A stretch of 64,000 bases of DNA. It comes from Promicromonospora sp. MEB111 (GTDB lineage Bacteria; Actinomycetota; Actinomycetes; Actinomycetales; Cellulomonadaceae). Both the position numbers and the translations under genes were made by a program. Below, piece by piece: positions 53,583-62,427 of this stretch. Positions within the stretch are counted from its first letter, which is position 1; each line of letters begins with the position of its first letter. A model generated the notes under the pieces. That model had not been told where the DNA came from, searched no databases, and worked only from the letters and a program-made list of their open reading frames with translations. The stretch lies in NCBI RefSeq assembly GCF_030209445.1, contig NZ_JARVSD010000004.1, forward strand, positions 186,001 through 250,000, in the 5' to 3' direction.

Positions 53583-54953
53583 CTACGCCGCGCCGACGGC
53601 GCTCGCCCGGCGGGTGAGCGGGGCGCGCAGGCCCAGGTGCTCGCGCAGCGTGGTCCCCGTGTACGACGTCGGGTAGGCGCCCCGCTCCTGCAGCTCGGGG
53701 ACCACCCGGTCGACGATGTCGTCGAGGCCCGACGGCACGATCCACGGGCTGATGTTGAACCCGTCGACGGCGCCGGTGCGCACCCAGCGGATCAGGTCCT
53801 CGGCCACGGCGGCCGGCGTGCCCTGGAACCCGCGCTCGCTGCTGTTGCGCACCACCAGCTCGCGGATCGACAGGTGCTCGGCCTGCGCCAGCGCCCGCCA
53901 CCGCGCCGCGATCTCCCGGGTCCGCGCGCCCGTGGTGGCCGACCCGCGCTCGCCGCCCAGCTCCTCGACCACCGGGTCGTGCGCGGGCAGCGGGCCGTCC
54001 GGGTCGTAGCCGGACAGGTCCTCGCCCCAGATGTTGCCGACGATCGAGAGCGCCGTGGCCGGGGTGACCTGGTTCCAGCGGACCCAGCGGGCCTTCTCCT
54101 CGGCGTCGGCGGGCGTGTCGCCCACGATGACGCCGGTGCCCGGGAAGATCTTGACGTCGTCCTCGGGGCGGCCCGCTGCCACGGCCCGGCGGCGGATGTC
54201 GGCGGCGAACTCCAGCGCCTCGGCCAGCACGGAGCCGTGGCGCGAGAAGATCACGTCCGCGTTGGCCGCCGCGAAGTCCCGGCCCTGCGGCGAGTCGCCC
54301 GCCTGGAAGATGATCGGGTGCCCCTGCGGGCTGCGCGGCGTGGTGGGGTCGAGCTCGACGTCGAACAGCGCGCTGTGCTCGGAGACGTGCGCCACCGCGC
54401 CGTTGCCGCCCGTGTCCGGGAAGGCGTCCCAGATCTGGCGGGCCACGTCGAGCTGGCCCTGCGCCCGCTCGTAGCGCAGCGCGTGGTCGAGGTACCCGCC
54501 GCGGCGGAAGTTGGCCCCGGTCCAGGCGTTGTCGGTGGTCACGACGTTCCACGCGGCCCGGCCCCCGGACAGCACGTCCAGGCTCTGCAGGCGCCGGGCC
54601 AGGTCCGCCGGGTCGTTGTACGTGGTGTTCTGGGTGGCGACCAGGCCGATGTGCGTCGTGATCGCGGCCAGCGCGGCGAGCTGTGTGATCGCGTCCGGGC
54701 GGCCCACCACGTCGAGATCGTGCAGGGCGCCGCGCGACTCGCGCAGCCGCAGGCCCTCACCGAGGAAGAACGCGTCGAACAGCCCGCGCTCCGCCGCGCG
54801 GATCACGCGCTCGAAGGTGGCGAAGTCGGTCTGCGACCCGGACTCCGGGTCGGACCAGATCGTGGTGTGGTTGACGCCCTGGAAGAAGACGCCGAAGTGC
54901 ACCTGGGCGTCGGGACGGGTCACGGGGAGGTCGGTCGCGGGCAGGTCGGTCAT
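53583..54953 (-). CDS. LLM-5: long NtaA/SnaA/DszA-type monooxygenase
   Basis: This 456-residue flavin monooxygenase is the mirror partner of LLM-4. It shows QGVNHTTIWSDPESGSQ, FDAFFLGEGLRLRESRG, DVLSGGRAAWNVVTT and RSPQGHPIIFQAGDSPQGRD. Residues of the flavin-binding barrel are kept. It lies 10 bases after LLM-6 on the same strand and is probably co-transcribed. The start is ATG 54953 with GAGGAGCCC upstream. The natural substrate is unknown. Confidence 0.9.
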   Translation of the reverse strand: MTDLPATDLPVTRPDAQVHFGVFFQGVNHTTIWSDPESGSQTDFATFERVIRAAERGLFDAFFLGEGLRLRESRGALHDLDVVGRPDAITQLAALAAITTHIGLVATQNTTYNDPADLARRLQSLDVLSGGRAAWNVVTTDNAWTGANFRRGGYLDHALRYERAQGQLDVARQIWDAFPDTGGNGAVAHVSEHSALFDVELDPTTPRSPQGHPIIFQAGDSPQGRDFAAANADVIFSRHGSVLAEALEFAADIRRRAVAAGRPEDDVKIFPGTGVIVGDTPADAEEKARWVRWNQVTPATALSIVGNIWGEDLSGYDPDGPLPAHDPVVEELGGERGSATTGARTREIAARWRALAQAEHLSIRELVVRNSSERGFQGTPAAVAEDLIRWVRTGAVDGFNISPWIVPSGLDDIVDRVVPELQERGAYPTSYTGTTLREHLGLRAPLTRRASAVGAA

Positions 54954-54963
54954 GGCGGGCTCC

Positions 54964-56157
54964 TCAGGCGTTCGGCGCGTCGGCGAGGACACGCGTGTCG
55001 TAGCGGTTGGCGGGGCGCGGCAGCCCGAGGGACTCGCGCAGCGTGGCACCGGGGCGCGGCACCGCGGTGAGGCGGGCGGCGCGCAGGGCGGGCAGGACGT
55101 CGCGCGCGAGCACGGGCAGGTCGACGTCGAGCACGGCGGGCAGCAGCCGCACGCCGTCGACCGGCCGGCGTCCGTCCGGACCCGGGGTGGCGAGCTCGGT
55201 GAGCAGGGCGACCAGCCCGGCGGCGTCGCCTGCCCAGCGCAGGGCGCGCGTGTCCCACGGCGAGCGGACGCCGACGGGCGTGCTGGCGTCCAGCACCGCG
55301 AGCCGGTCCGCGCCGGTGCGGCCGCCGGCGTCGAGCACCACCTCGAGGTCGACGCCGACGAGCGGTGAGTGCTCGCGTGCGGCCTCCGCGTTGCCGCGGG
55401 CCGCGCCCACGCCCGCGCCGCCGACCAGCGTGACGTCGACGAGCGGCTCCGCCCCGCCGGGCCGGTCACCGGCGCCGGTGCCGTCGAGCGCCGGCGGCAC
55501 GTCGCCGTCGGCGGCCAGCACCACGAGCTGCCCCTGGGGCGGCCGGGGCGTGATGAGCGGGCCCTTGACCGAGAAGGTCTCGCCCTCGAAGTCGACGTGG
55601 TGGATGCGGTCGCGGTCGACGTACCGGCCGGTGGCGACGTCGCGGATCACGGCGTCGTCCTCCCACGAGTCCCACAGGTCCCGGACCACCCGCACGACGT
55701 CGCGCGCCTCGCGGGTCACGTCGCCCACCACGGGGCGGCCGTAGGCGTCGGCCGTCGCGGCGTCCCGGGTCACCCCCGGGATCCAGCCGGCGCGCCCGGC
55801 CGCCGCGATGTCCAGCGACGCGAGCTGCGCCGCGACGTGGAAGGGCTCCGGGTAGGTGGTCGGCACCTGCGGCACCAGGCCGATCGCCGTCGTCGTGCGG
55901 GACACGAAGGCGGCGCGGGTGACGGACTCCAGCCGGGCCGACGCCGGCGAACCGGGTACCGCCGGGAGCAGCGCGTCCGTGAAGGAGACGAAGGTGAGGC
56001 CGGCGTTCTCGGCCTGCCGGACCGTGCGGGCCAGCCGGGCGCCGGACACGAGGTCGGCGCCCGCGAGGCGCGCGACGGCGGCGGCCGCCGGGTGCGCGCC
56101 CGCGCCGTCGGCGTCGAGGCCGACGAAGAAGGACGAAGGGGGCTGTGAAGCGGACAA
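54964..56157 (-). CDS. LLM-6: short luciferase-like flavin monooxygenase
   Basis: This 397-residue luciferase-like protein is closest to LLM-3 in this window: LWDSWEDDAVIRDVATGR, ITPRPPQGQLVVLA and AAGRAGWIPG. The N-terminal SSFFVGLDADGAGAHPAAA also resembles LLM-1 and LLM-3. TTG 56157 is chosen as start because GGAGGA lies 4 bases before it; ATG 56223 upstream would overlap the predicted -10 box. Its promoter has the same TATGTT and 16-base spacer as LLM-3. Confidence 0.84.
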   Translation of the reverse strand: MSASQPPSSFFVGLDADGAGAHPAAAAVARLAGADLVSGARLARTVRQAENAGLTFVSFTDALLPAVPGSPASARLESVTRAAFVSRTTTAIGLVPQVPTTYPEPFHVAAQLASLDIAAAGRAGWIPGVTRDAATADAYGRPVVGDVTREARDVVRVVRDLWDSWEDDAVIRDVATGRYVDRDRIHHVDFEGETFSVKGPLITPRPPQGQLVVLAADGDVPPALDGTGAGDRPGGAEPLVDVTLVGGAGVGAARGNAEAAREHSPLVGVDLEVVLDAGGRTGADRLAVLDASTPVGVRSPWDTRALRWAGDAAGLVALLTELATPGPDGRRPVDGVRLLPAVLDVDLPVLARDVLPALRAARLTAVPRPGATLRESLGLPRPANRYDTRVLADAPNA

Positions 56158-56218
56158 GAGATCCTCCGATGTCGTCGCGGCGCACCCCCGCGGACTGCCG
56201 CGGACGCCGACCGCGCGC

Positions 56219-56271
56219 AACATAGCCCCGGCCCCGCCCGACGCAATGGCCGGACCGGATCGTCTCGCCAT
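56219..56271 (-). promoter_or_regulatory. Promoter of LLM-6/LLM-5
   Basis: On the minus strand TTGCGT (56246-56241) and TATGTT (56224-56219) have a 16-base spacer. ATGGCGAGA (56271-56263) upstream resembles, but does not equal, the ATGTGAGATCT box of the other two sulfur promoters. Confidence 0.5.
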
Positions 56272-56320
56272 CCGGTCGCTGCGACCCTCCGGCCCGCAAC
56301 CCGGCCGCCCGGACGGCGCG

Positions 56321-56381
56321 GTTGACCACAGCGGTTGCTGCCAGAGAGGCGCGCTCTCTGGCAGCAACCGCTGTGCTCAAC
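56321..56381 (-). terminator. 27-bp near-perfect palindrome after the aldo/keto gene (family C)
   Basis: Arms 56321-56347 and 56355-56381 pair at 26 of 27 positions around a 7-base centre. It starts 24 bases past the stop of the minus-strand aldo/keto gene and precedes the LLM-6 promoter, so it should insulate the ABC operon from LLM-6. Confidence 0.8.
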
Positions 56382-56404
56382 ACCCGGGGGTGTTCCGCCG
56401 GCGG

Positions 56405-57400
56405 TCAGCCGACGCGGCCCGGGCCGCCCGTCAGGGTGCCCGGGAGGAGGTCGCGGAGCTCCTGCTCCTCCTCCGAGGTGGGGACCCAGCGGGTTGCCAG
56501 GAGGTTCTCGTCGAGCTGCTCCGGGACCGTGATGCCGGTGATCACGCTGGTCACCGTGGGCTGCGCCAGGAGCCAGCCCAGGGCGAGCGCGCTCGGGGTC
56601 ACGCCCCGGTCCGCGGCGAACCGCTCGAACTTCTCCAGCGCGTCCCACGGCGCCTCGCCGAGCAGGTACGTCTTGAGGTTGGTGATCTTGGCGCCCTCCG
56701 GCGCGTTGTCCCGCGAGTACTTGCCGGTCAGCAGCCCGTTCTGGAGCGGGAAGTACGGCAGGAACCCGAGGCCGAAGTGCTCCAGGGCGCCGATCAGCTC
56801 CTCCTCGGGCTTGCGCCACAGCAGGCTGTACTCGTCGGTCGTGGAGACGAACCGGGCGTAGCCGTGGGCCGCGGCCACGTGGTCGGCGTCGGCGAGCTGC
56901 CAGGCCTTGAAGTTGGACGCGCCCACGTACCGCACCTTGCCGTCGCGCACCAGGGTGTCGAGCGCGGAGAGGGTCTCCTCGATCGGCGTGAACGGGTCCG
57001 GGAAGTGGATCTGGTACAGGTCGATGTAGTCGGTGCCGAGCCGGCGCAGGCTGTCCTCGACCGCCGCCAGGACGTACTTGCGCGCCCCCGTGCGGCCGTA
57101 CGAGGGCCCGCGGTCCGCCGCCAGCGAGCGGCCGAACTTGGTGCCGATCACCACCTGGTCGCGCCGCCCGGCCAGCGCCGTGCCGAACAGCTCCTCGGAC
57201 AGGCCGGTGCGGTCGCCGTAGCCCTCGGCGATGTCGAAGTAGGTCACGCCCAGGTCGATGGCGCGGTCCACGATCCGGTTGACCTGCTCCTGCCCGACGG
57301 CGCGCATGCCGCTGCGGCCGAAGGTGCTGGCGCCCACGCCGAGCTCGGACAGGACCAGGCCGGAGCTGCCGAGCGCGCGGTACCCGGCGGGGAGCGTCAT
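56405..57400 (-). CDS. Aldo/keto reductase of the ABC-LLM-7 operon
   Basis: This 331-residue NADPH-dependent aldo/keto reductase has the full catalytic set: Asp and Tyr in YFDIAEGYGDRT, Lys in VIGTKFGR and His in LYQIHFPD. The C-terminal VTSVITGITVPEQLDENL is typical of the voltage-channel beta-subunit/tas-like branch. It overlaps LLM-7 by four bases (ATGA) and is the last gene of the six-gene transport operon. It could reduce the carbonyl product left after an oxygenase cleaves a C-S bond; this is inferred. Confidence 0.9.
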   Translation of the reverse strand: MTLPAGYRALGSSGLVLSELGVGASTFGRSGMRAVGQEQVNRIVDRAIDLGVTYFDIAEGYGDRTGLSEELFGTALAGRRDQVVIGTKFGRSLAADRGPSYGRTGARKYVLAAVEDSLRRLGTDYIDLYQIHFPDPFTPIEETLSALDTLVRDGKVRYVGASNFKAWQLADADHVAAAHGYARFVSTTDEYSLLWRKPEEELIGALEHFGLGFLPYFPLQNGLLTGKYSRDNAPEGAKITNLKTYLLGEAPWDALEKFERFAADRGVTPSALALGWLLAQPTVTSVITGITVPEQLDENLLATRWVPTSEEEQELRDLLPGTLTGGPGRVG

Positions 57401-58854
57401 GCTCGGGCCTCCTGCGCCGCGAACTGGTTGGGCGGCACCGGCAGCCCGAAGTGGCCGCGGAATGTGTCCGCCTCGTACTCGGTGCGGAACACGCCCTTGT
57501 CCTGCAGGATCGGCACCACCTGCCCGGTGAACCGCTCGAGCTGGTCGAGCATGGCCGGCGACTGGATGTTGAAGCCGTCGGCGGCGCCCTGCTCGAACCA
57601 CTCGATGAGCGTGCCCGCGACGTCGTCGGCGGTGCCGATCGCGAGCGGGAAGCCGCCCCCGATGGAGTTGTGCAGCAGGTCCCGGCCCCGCACGGTGCCC
57701 GCCTCGACGGTGCGGCCCGTGCGGTCGGCGATGGTGCGCAGCAGCTTCTGCCCGACGTCGTTCAGCTCCGCGGCGAGCGAGGGCGTCAGTGCGCCGTCGA
57801 GCCCCAGCGGACGCAGGTCGGCGCCCGTGCGCTCCCCGATGGAGCGCAGGCTGCGCGCGCCCTTCGGCAGGGGTGCGCGGCCCCGCTGGGCGGCCTGGAA
57901 CGCCTCGCCCGTGTAGTAGTCGTCGGGCTGGTCCCCGGCCACGGGGTCGTCGTCGACCGGGAGACCCGCGTTCAGGCGGTCGAAGAGGTCGATCGCCTCC
58001 TCGCGCGTGTCGCCGATGACGGGCGTGATGCCCGGCAGGAAGAAGATCGGCTCCTCCCGGCCGCGCAGGCGCAGGGCCCGCGCGCGGACGTCGGCGTTGA
58101 ACTCCGCCGAGACCTCCCGGGTGGGCGGGCCGGTGAAGTTGATGTCGCAGTACTGCGCCGTCAGCTCGCGCGACAGCTCGGAGCCGCCCGCGTACAGGAG
58201 CGGCACGTGGCCCTGCGGCGGGCGCAGCATCGGCAGCGTGCCCGCCACGGAGAAGAACTCGCCCTGGTGCTCCAGACGGTGGATCTTGCTCGGGTCGAGG
58301 TACTGCCCGGACTCCTTGTCCTGGAGGTAGGCGCCGTCCTCGACGCTGTCCCAGAGCTTGCGGATGACGTCGATGAACTCGGCCGCGCGGCGGTACCGGC
58401 TCTCGCCGCCCAGGTCGGGCAGGCTGAAGTTCTTGGCGGCGAGGTCGTTCGCGCCGAGCACCACGTTCCAGGCCAGGCGGCCGCCGCTGAGGTGGTCCAG
58501 CGAGGCGGTCAGCCGGGCCAGGATGTACGGCTCGTAGAAGGTCGGGTGGGCGGTCACGGCGAGCCCGATCCTCGACGACTGCAGCGCGAGCTGCGACGCC
58601 AGGGTGAACGGCTCGAGCCGCCCGGCGTTGTGGGTGGTCCCGTAGTGCTCGCGGTAGACGTCGCCCGGGAGGGTGTCGCCGAGGAAGAAGAAGTCGAACT
58701 TCGCGTCCTCGACGAGCTTGAGCACCTGCGCGGGGTAGGCCAGGCCGAAGGGGTCGGGCGCGGCCGACTCCGGCAGCCGCCAGCCGCCCCAGTGGGTCCC
58801 GTTCAGCCAGTACATGTATCCGAGGTGCAGCTGGCGCTGTGCCGGCTCGCCCAT
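57397..58854 (-). CDS. LLM-7: long NtaA/SnaA/DszA-type monooxygenase
   Basis: This 485-residue flavin monooxygenase, the longest of the seven, has YMYWLNGTHWGGWRLPES, FDFFFLGDTLPGD, DHLSGGRLAWNVVLGAN and GAADGFNIQSPAMLDQLERF. The N-terminus differs from LLM-2, LLM-4 and LLM-5, so it is a separate branch. It has no short partner. It sits between a complete ABC transporter and an aldo/keto reductase, so its substrate is probably what the transporter imports. The start is ATG 58854; the GAAAGG site upstream is weak but well placed. Confidence 0.9.
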   Translation of the reverse strand: MGEPAQRQLHLGYMYWLNGTHWGGWRLPESAAPDPFGLAYPAQVLKLVEDAKFDFFFLGDTLPGDVYREHYGTTHNAGRLEPFTLASQLALQSSRIGLAVTAHPTFYEPYILARLTASLDHLSGGRLAWNVVLGANDLAAKNFSLPDLGGESRYRRAAEFIDVIRKLWDSVEDGAYLQDKESGQYLDPSKIHRLEHQGEFFSVAGTLPMLRPPQGHVPLLYAGGSELSRELTAQYCDINFTGPPTREVSAEFNADVRARALRLRGREEPIFFLPGITPVIGDTREEAIDLFDRLNAGLPVDDDPVAGDQPDDYYTGEAFQAAQRGRAPLPKGARSLRSIGERTGADLRPLGLDGALTPSLAAELNDVGQKLLRTIADRTGRTVEAGTVRGRDLLHNSIGGGFPLAIGTADDVAGTLIEWFEQGAADGFNIQSPAMLDQLERFTGQVVPILQDKGVFRTEYEADTFRGHFGLPVPPNQFAAQEARA

Positions 58855-58904
58855 GGCGGTTTCCTTTCGTCCGGTGCGGTGGTGCGTCGTGCTTGTTGCT
58901 GGGG

Positions 58905-60569
58905 CTACGGCGTGCTGGGTGCCGCCGCGGCGGCGGGGGCGGCCCCCGGGATGGAGGCCAGCAGCCGGCGGACGTAGTCCGTCCGGGGCCGGGAGATGAC
59001 GTCGGACGCCGGGCCGTGCTCGACGACGTCGCCGTGCCGGAGCACGAGGACCTCGTCGGAGAGCTCCGCGACCACGCCGAGGTCGTGCGACACGAACAGG
59101 TACGTCAGCGAGAGCCGGTCCTGGAGGTCGAGCAGCAGGTCGAGGATCTGCCGCCGCACGGTGACGTCGAGCGCGGAGACCGGCTCGTCGAGCACCAGCA
59201 CCTCGGGATGGGGCGCGAGCGCGCGGGCGATGGCGACCCGCTGCCGCTGGCCGCCGGAGAGCTCGGCCGTGTAGCGGTCGGCGACCGAGGCGGGGAGCCC
59301 CGTCTGCTCCAGGAGCTCGTCGACCCGCCGTGCCCGCTGGGCCGCGCCGCCGATCCGGTGGCCGGTCAGCGGCTCCTCCAGGATCGACCGCACGGTGGTG
59401 CGCGGGTTCAGGGAGGCGAACGGGTCCTGGTAGACCATCTGGACCTTGCGGTACAACGCGGCCTGGCCGGCGCCCCGGCGGTGATGGACCACGGGCTCGC
59501 CGTCCACCGTGACGCTGCCCGCGCTGGGCGGCGTCAGGCCCGCCAGGAGTCGCACCAGCGTGGTCTTGCCCGATCCGGACTCGCCCACGATGCCCAGCGT
59601 GGTGCCCCGCCGCACCTCGAAGCTCGCCCCGGCGACCGCGGTGACCGCCGTCCGCCCGCGGTGGGCGTGGAAGGTCTTGGCGACCTCGCGGGCCCGGACC
59701 ACCACGGGGGCGTCGGCGGGCACCCGTGCGGCGGTGCGCTCGTGCCTCGCGGCGGCGGCGTCGGCCCCGGAGAAGCCGAGCGAGGACGACCGCAGGAGCT
59801 GCTCGGTGTAGGCGTCCCCGGGGTCGGCCACGACCTCCCGCGTGCGGCCGGAGCGCACCAGCACGCCGTCCTTGAGCACCGCGATCTCGTCCGCGCGCTC
59901 GGCCGCGACCCCGAGGTCGTGCGTGACGAGCAGCACGGCGAGGTCGTTCTCCGCGACCAGGCCGCCCAGCAGGTCCAGGATCGTCTTCTGGACGGTGACG
60001 TCCAGGGCGGTGGTGGGCTCGTCGGCGACGAGGAGGCGCGGCCCCGTGGACATCGCCGCCGCGATCAGCACGCGCTGGCACATGCCGCCGGACAGCTCGT
60101 GCGGGTAGGCGCCGTAGATCGTCTCGGGGTCGCGCAGCCCCACCTTGCCGAACAGCTCGATCACGCGCTCGCGGCGCTCCGCCTTGCCGGCCAGGCCGTG
60201 GGCGCGCAGCGGCTCGCCCGCCTGGACGCCCACGGGCAGGAGCGGGTTGAGCCCGAGCAGGGCGTCCTGCGGGATGTATCCGATGTCCTTGCCGCGGACC
60301 GCGCGGCGCTCGCGCTCCGGCAGGCCCGTCAGCTCCCGGCCGGCGAAGGTCACGCGGCCGGCGACCACACGGCCGTTCTCGGGCAGGGTGCCGGTGACGG
60401 TGCGGCCCAGGGTCGACTTGCCCGAGCCGGACTCGCCGACCAGCGCCAGCACCTGGCCCGGACGCAGCGAGAGGCTCACGTCGTCGAGCACGCGGACCGG
60501 TGGACGGCCCGGCAGCGCGAACTGGGCGCTGACGCCGTCGAGGGTGAGCAGGGGTTCAGGCGACGACAC
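58905..60569 (-). CDS. Double ATP-binding protein of a peptide-type ABC transporter
   Basis: This 554-residue protein carries two ABC domains in one chain, replacing the DppD/DppF pair. The first has GESGSGKST, LSGGMCQRV and LLVADEPTTALD; the second has GESGSGKTT, LSGGQRQRV and VLVLDEPVSALD. Both are complete, so two working ATP sites are expected. The start is GTG 60569, overlapping the permease stop by 14 bases. It energises the two permeases upstream. Confidence 0.94.
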   Translation of the reverse strand: MSSPEPLLTLDGVSAQFALPGRPPVRVLDDVSLSLRPGQVLALVGESGSGKSTLGRTVTGTLPENGRVVAGRVTFAGRELTGLPERERRAVRGKDIGYIPQDALLGLNPLLPVGVQAGEPLRAHGLAGKAERRERVIELFGKVGLRDPETIYGAYPHELSGGMCQRVLIAAAMSTGPRLLVADEPTTALDVTVQKTILDLLGGLVAENDLAVLLVTHDLGVAAERADEIAVLKDGVLVRSGRTREVVADPGDAYTEQLLRSSSLGFSGADAAAARHERTAARVPADAPVVVRAREVAKTFHAHRGRTAVTAVAGASFEVRRGTTLGIVGESGSGKTTLVRLLAGLTPPSAGSVTVDGEPVVHHRRGAGQAALYRKVQMVYQDPFASLNPRTTVRSILEEPLTGHRIGGAAQRARRVDELLEQTGLPASVADRYTAELSGGQRQRVAIARALAPHPEVLVLDEPVSALDVTVRRQILDLLLDLQDRLSLTYLFVSHDLGVVAELSDEVLVLRHGDVVEHGPASDVISRPRTDYVRRLLASIPGAAPAAAAAPSTP

Positions 60570-61479
60570 GGGTTCTCCCTCGGTCGATCGACCGGCCGAT
60601 GCGGTACACGGCCAGCACGGAGACGACGATCACGAGGCCGGGCAGCAGGCTCAGCCACCACTGCGCGGCGATGAAGGTGCGGCCCTCGGCCACGAGCAGG
60701 CCCCACTCGGGCGTGGGCGGCGGGGCGCCGAGGCCGAGGAAGCTCAGCGAGGCGACGGTGAGGATGGCGCTGCCGATCTCCATCGTCGCGTAGGCCAGCA
60801 CCGACCGGGTGGCGTTCGGCACCACGTGCCGCAGCAGCCGGTAGGCATAGCCGTGCCCGGCGAACACCGACGCCTCGACGTACCGGGCGCCCGCGACCTT
60901 CAGCACCTCCGACCGCATGAGTCGGGCGAAGGTCGCGGTGCTGTTGATCCCGATGGCCACGGCGATGTTGATGGTGCCGTGCCCCAGCGCCGAGATGATC
61001 GCCAGCGACACGATGAGGCTCGGCACGGCGAGCATGACGTCGACGACGCGCATCAGCACGCTGTCGAGCCAGCCGCGTACGGCGCCGGCGACGAGCCCGA
61101 TCAGCGAACCGCTGACCAGGCCGATCAGCACCGCGATCACCGCGGCCTGGAGCGACAGCCGGGTGCCGTGCACGGTCCGCGTGAACTGGTCGCGCCCCAG
61201 GTCGTCGGTGCCGAACAGGTGCTCGGGGCCTGGCGGGAGCAGCATCGCGTCGCCGCTCTGCGCCAGCGGGTCGCCCGGCGCGAACAGCGTCGGGGCGAGT
61301 GCCGCCGTGACGATCAGCACGAGCCATACGTACGACACCAGCAGGCTGGGCGTGCGCGCGACGTCGACCAGCCGGCCGAGCCACCTGCGGCGTCGTCCCT
61401 CGCCCGGGCGGGCCGGGGCGGGCGCGGCCGGACCCGCAGGCCCCGCGGCGACCGCCGCCTCTGTCTCGGTGACGCTCAT
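60556..61479 (-). CDS. ABC transporter permease (DppC type)
   Basis: This 307-residue permease has about six membrane spans and the DppC/OppC signature. After an Ala/Pro/Arg-rich N-terminus come PEHLFGTDDLGRDQFTRTV and the coupling-helix segment EASVFAGHGYAYRLLRHV-V. LSFLGLGAPPPTPEWG is near the end. It overlaps the upstream permease by four bases and the ATPase by 14, so the operon is tightly coupled. Confidence 0.94.
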   Translation of the reverse strand: MSVTETEAAVAAGPAGPAAPAPARPGEGRRRRWLGRLVDVARTPSLLVSYVWLVLIVTAALAPTLFAPGDPLAQSGDAMLLPPGPEHLFGTDDLGRDQFTRTVHGTRLSLQAAVIAVLIGLVSGSLIGLVAGAVRGWLDSVLMRVVDVMLAVPSLIVSLAIISALGHGTINIAVAIGINSTATFARLMRSEVLKVAGARYVEASVFAGHGYAYRLLRHVVPNATRSVLAYATMEIGSAILTVASLSFLGLGAPPPTPEWGLLVAEGRTFIAAQWWLSLLPGLVIVVSVLAVYRIGRSIDRGRTRVVA

Positions 61480-62426
61480 CGGCCCTCCAGCCGGATGCGC
61501 TTGTCGACCAGCGGGTAGAGCAGGTCGACGACGAAGTTGACGGTCACGAAGATCAGGGCGCTCACGGTGACCGCGACCAGCACCACCGGCATGTCGCGCC
61601 CGTTGACGGAGTCGACGACGAGCCGGCCGATGCCGGGCCGCGAGAACACCGTCTCCGTGAGCACGGTGCCGCCGACCATGACGCCGATGAGCGTCCCGAG
61701 CGCCGTGATCACCGGCAGCGACGCGTTGCGCAGGGCGTGCCGCACCACGACGTCGAACCGGCTGAGCCCCCAGCTGCGCGCCGTCTCGATGTAGGGCGAG
61801 GTCAGCGCGCCGCGCAGGTTGGCCGTCAGGAGCTGGGAGATGGTCCCGCCGCCGGCCACGGCGATCGACAGCGAGGCCACCAGCAGGCCCAGGAACGTCT
61901 GGTCCCCGAACGCGTCGATCCAGCCGAGCCGGAACGCGACGAGCTGCACCAGGACGAGCGCCACCAGGAACGGCGGGAGCGAGACGGCGACCGGCGGCAG
62001 CGAGACGAGCAGCTCGCGCAGCCACCGCCAGTCGGTCAGCTCGATGACCACGGACAGCGCGACCCCCAGCACGACCGCCAGCGCCAGGCCCAGGAACGCG
62101 AGCTGCAGCGTGGCCGGGAAGGCCTCGAAGAACACCTCGACGGCGGGCCGGCGCTGGTAGAGGCTGTCCCCGAAGTCCCCGAGGACGGCGCCCGACAGCG
62201 CGTCCCCGTACTGCACGAGGACCGGGCGGTCCAGGCCGAGCAGCTCACGCTGCTCGGCCAGGAGCTGCTCGACGTCGCCGCCGGAGGCGCCCATCGTCAG
62301 GCCGCCCGCCGCGTCGCCGGGGACGATGTAGAGCAGGAAGAACGCCCCGGTGAACGCGCCCCACACCACGATCGCTGCGTAGCCCAGCCGCCGCACGGCG
62401 TACTTCAGCAGCCCGTACCTCAGCAC
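61476..62426 (-). CDS. ABC transporter permease (DppB type)
   Basis: This 316-residue permease of the DppB/OppB type has an N-terminal span (GYAAIVVWGAFTGAFFLLY) followed by IVPGDAAGG, LGLDRPVLVQYGDAL, the coupling segment YIETARSWGLSRFDVV and the C-terminal GGTVLTETVFSRPGIG. The start is GTG 62426, one base from the stop of the binding-protein gene. Peptide, nickel, opine and glycoside importers share this architecture, so the family alone does not define the substrate. Confidence 0.94.
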   Translation of the reverse strand: MLRYGLLKYAVRRLGYAAIVVWGAFTGAFFLLYIVPGDAAGGLTMGASGGDVEQLLAEQRELLGLDRPVLVQYGDALSGAVLGDFGDSLYQRRPAVEVFFEAFPATLQLAFLGLALAVVLGVALSVVIELTDWRWLRELLVSLPPVAVSLPPFLVALVLVQLVAFRLGWIDAFGDQTFLGLLVASLSIAVAGGGTISQLLTANLRGALTSPYIETARSWGLSRFDVVVRHALRNASLPVITALGTLIGVMVGGTVLTETVFSRPGIGRLVVDSVNGRDMPVVLVAVTVSALIFVTVNFVVDLLYPLVDKRIRLEGR

Positions 62427-62427
62427 C

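Noticed and set aside
45244-58854. Biosynthetic gene cluster for a natural product, based on seven monooxygenases
   Set aside because: There is no carrier protein, synthase, ligase or export gene. The riboswitch, Cys leader, rhodanese and sulfhydrylase point to sulfur scavenging.
45244-58854. Nitrilotriacetate or EDTA breakdown, suggested by the NtaA family name
   Set aside because: The family name covers many C-S-cleaving enzymes. The control elements and neighbours are all sulfur-related, and no flavin reductase NtaB partner is present.
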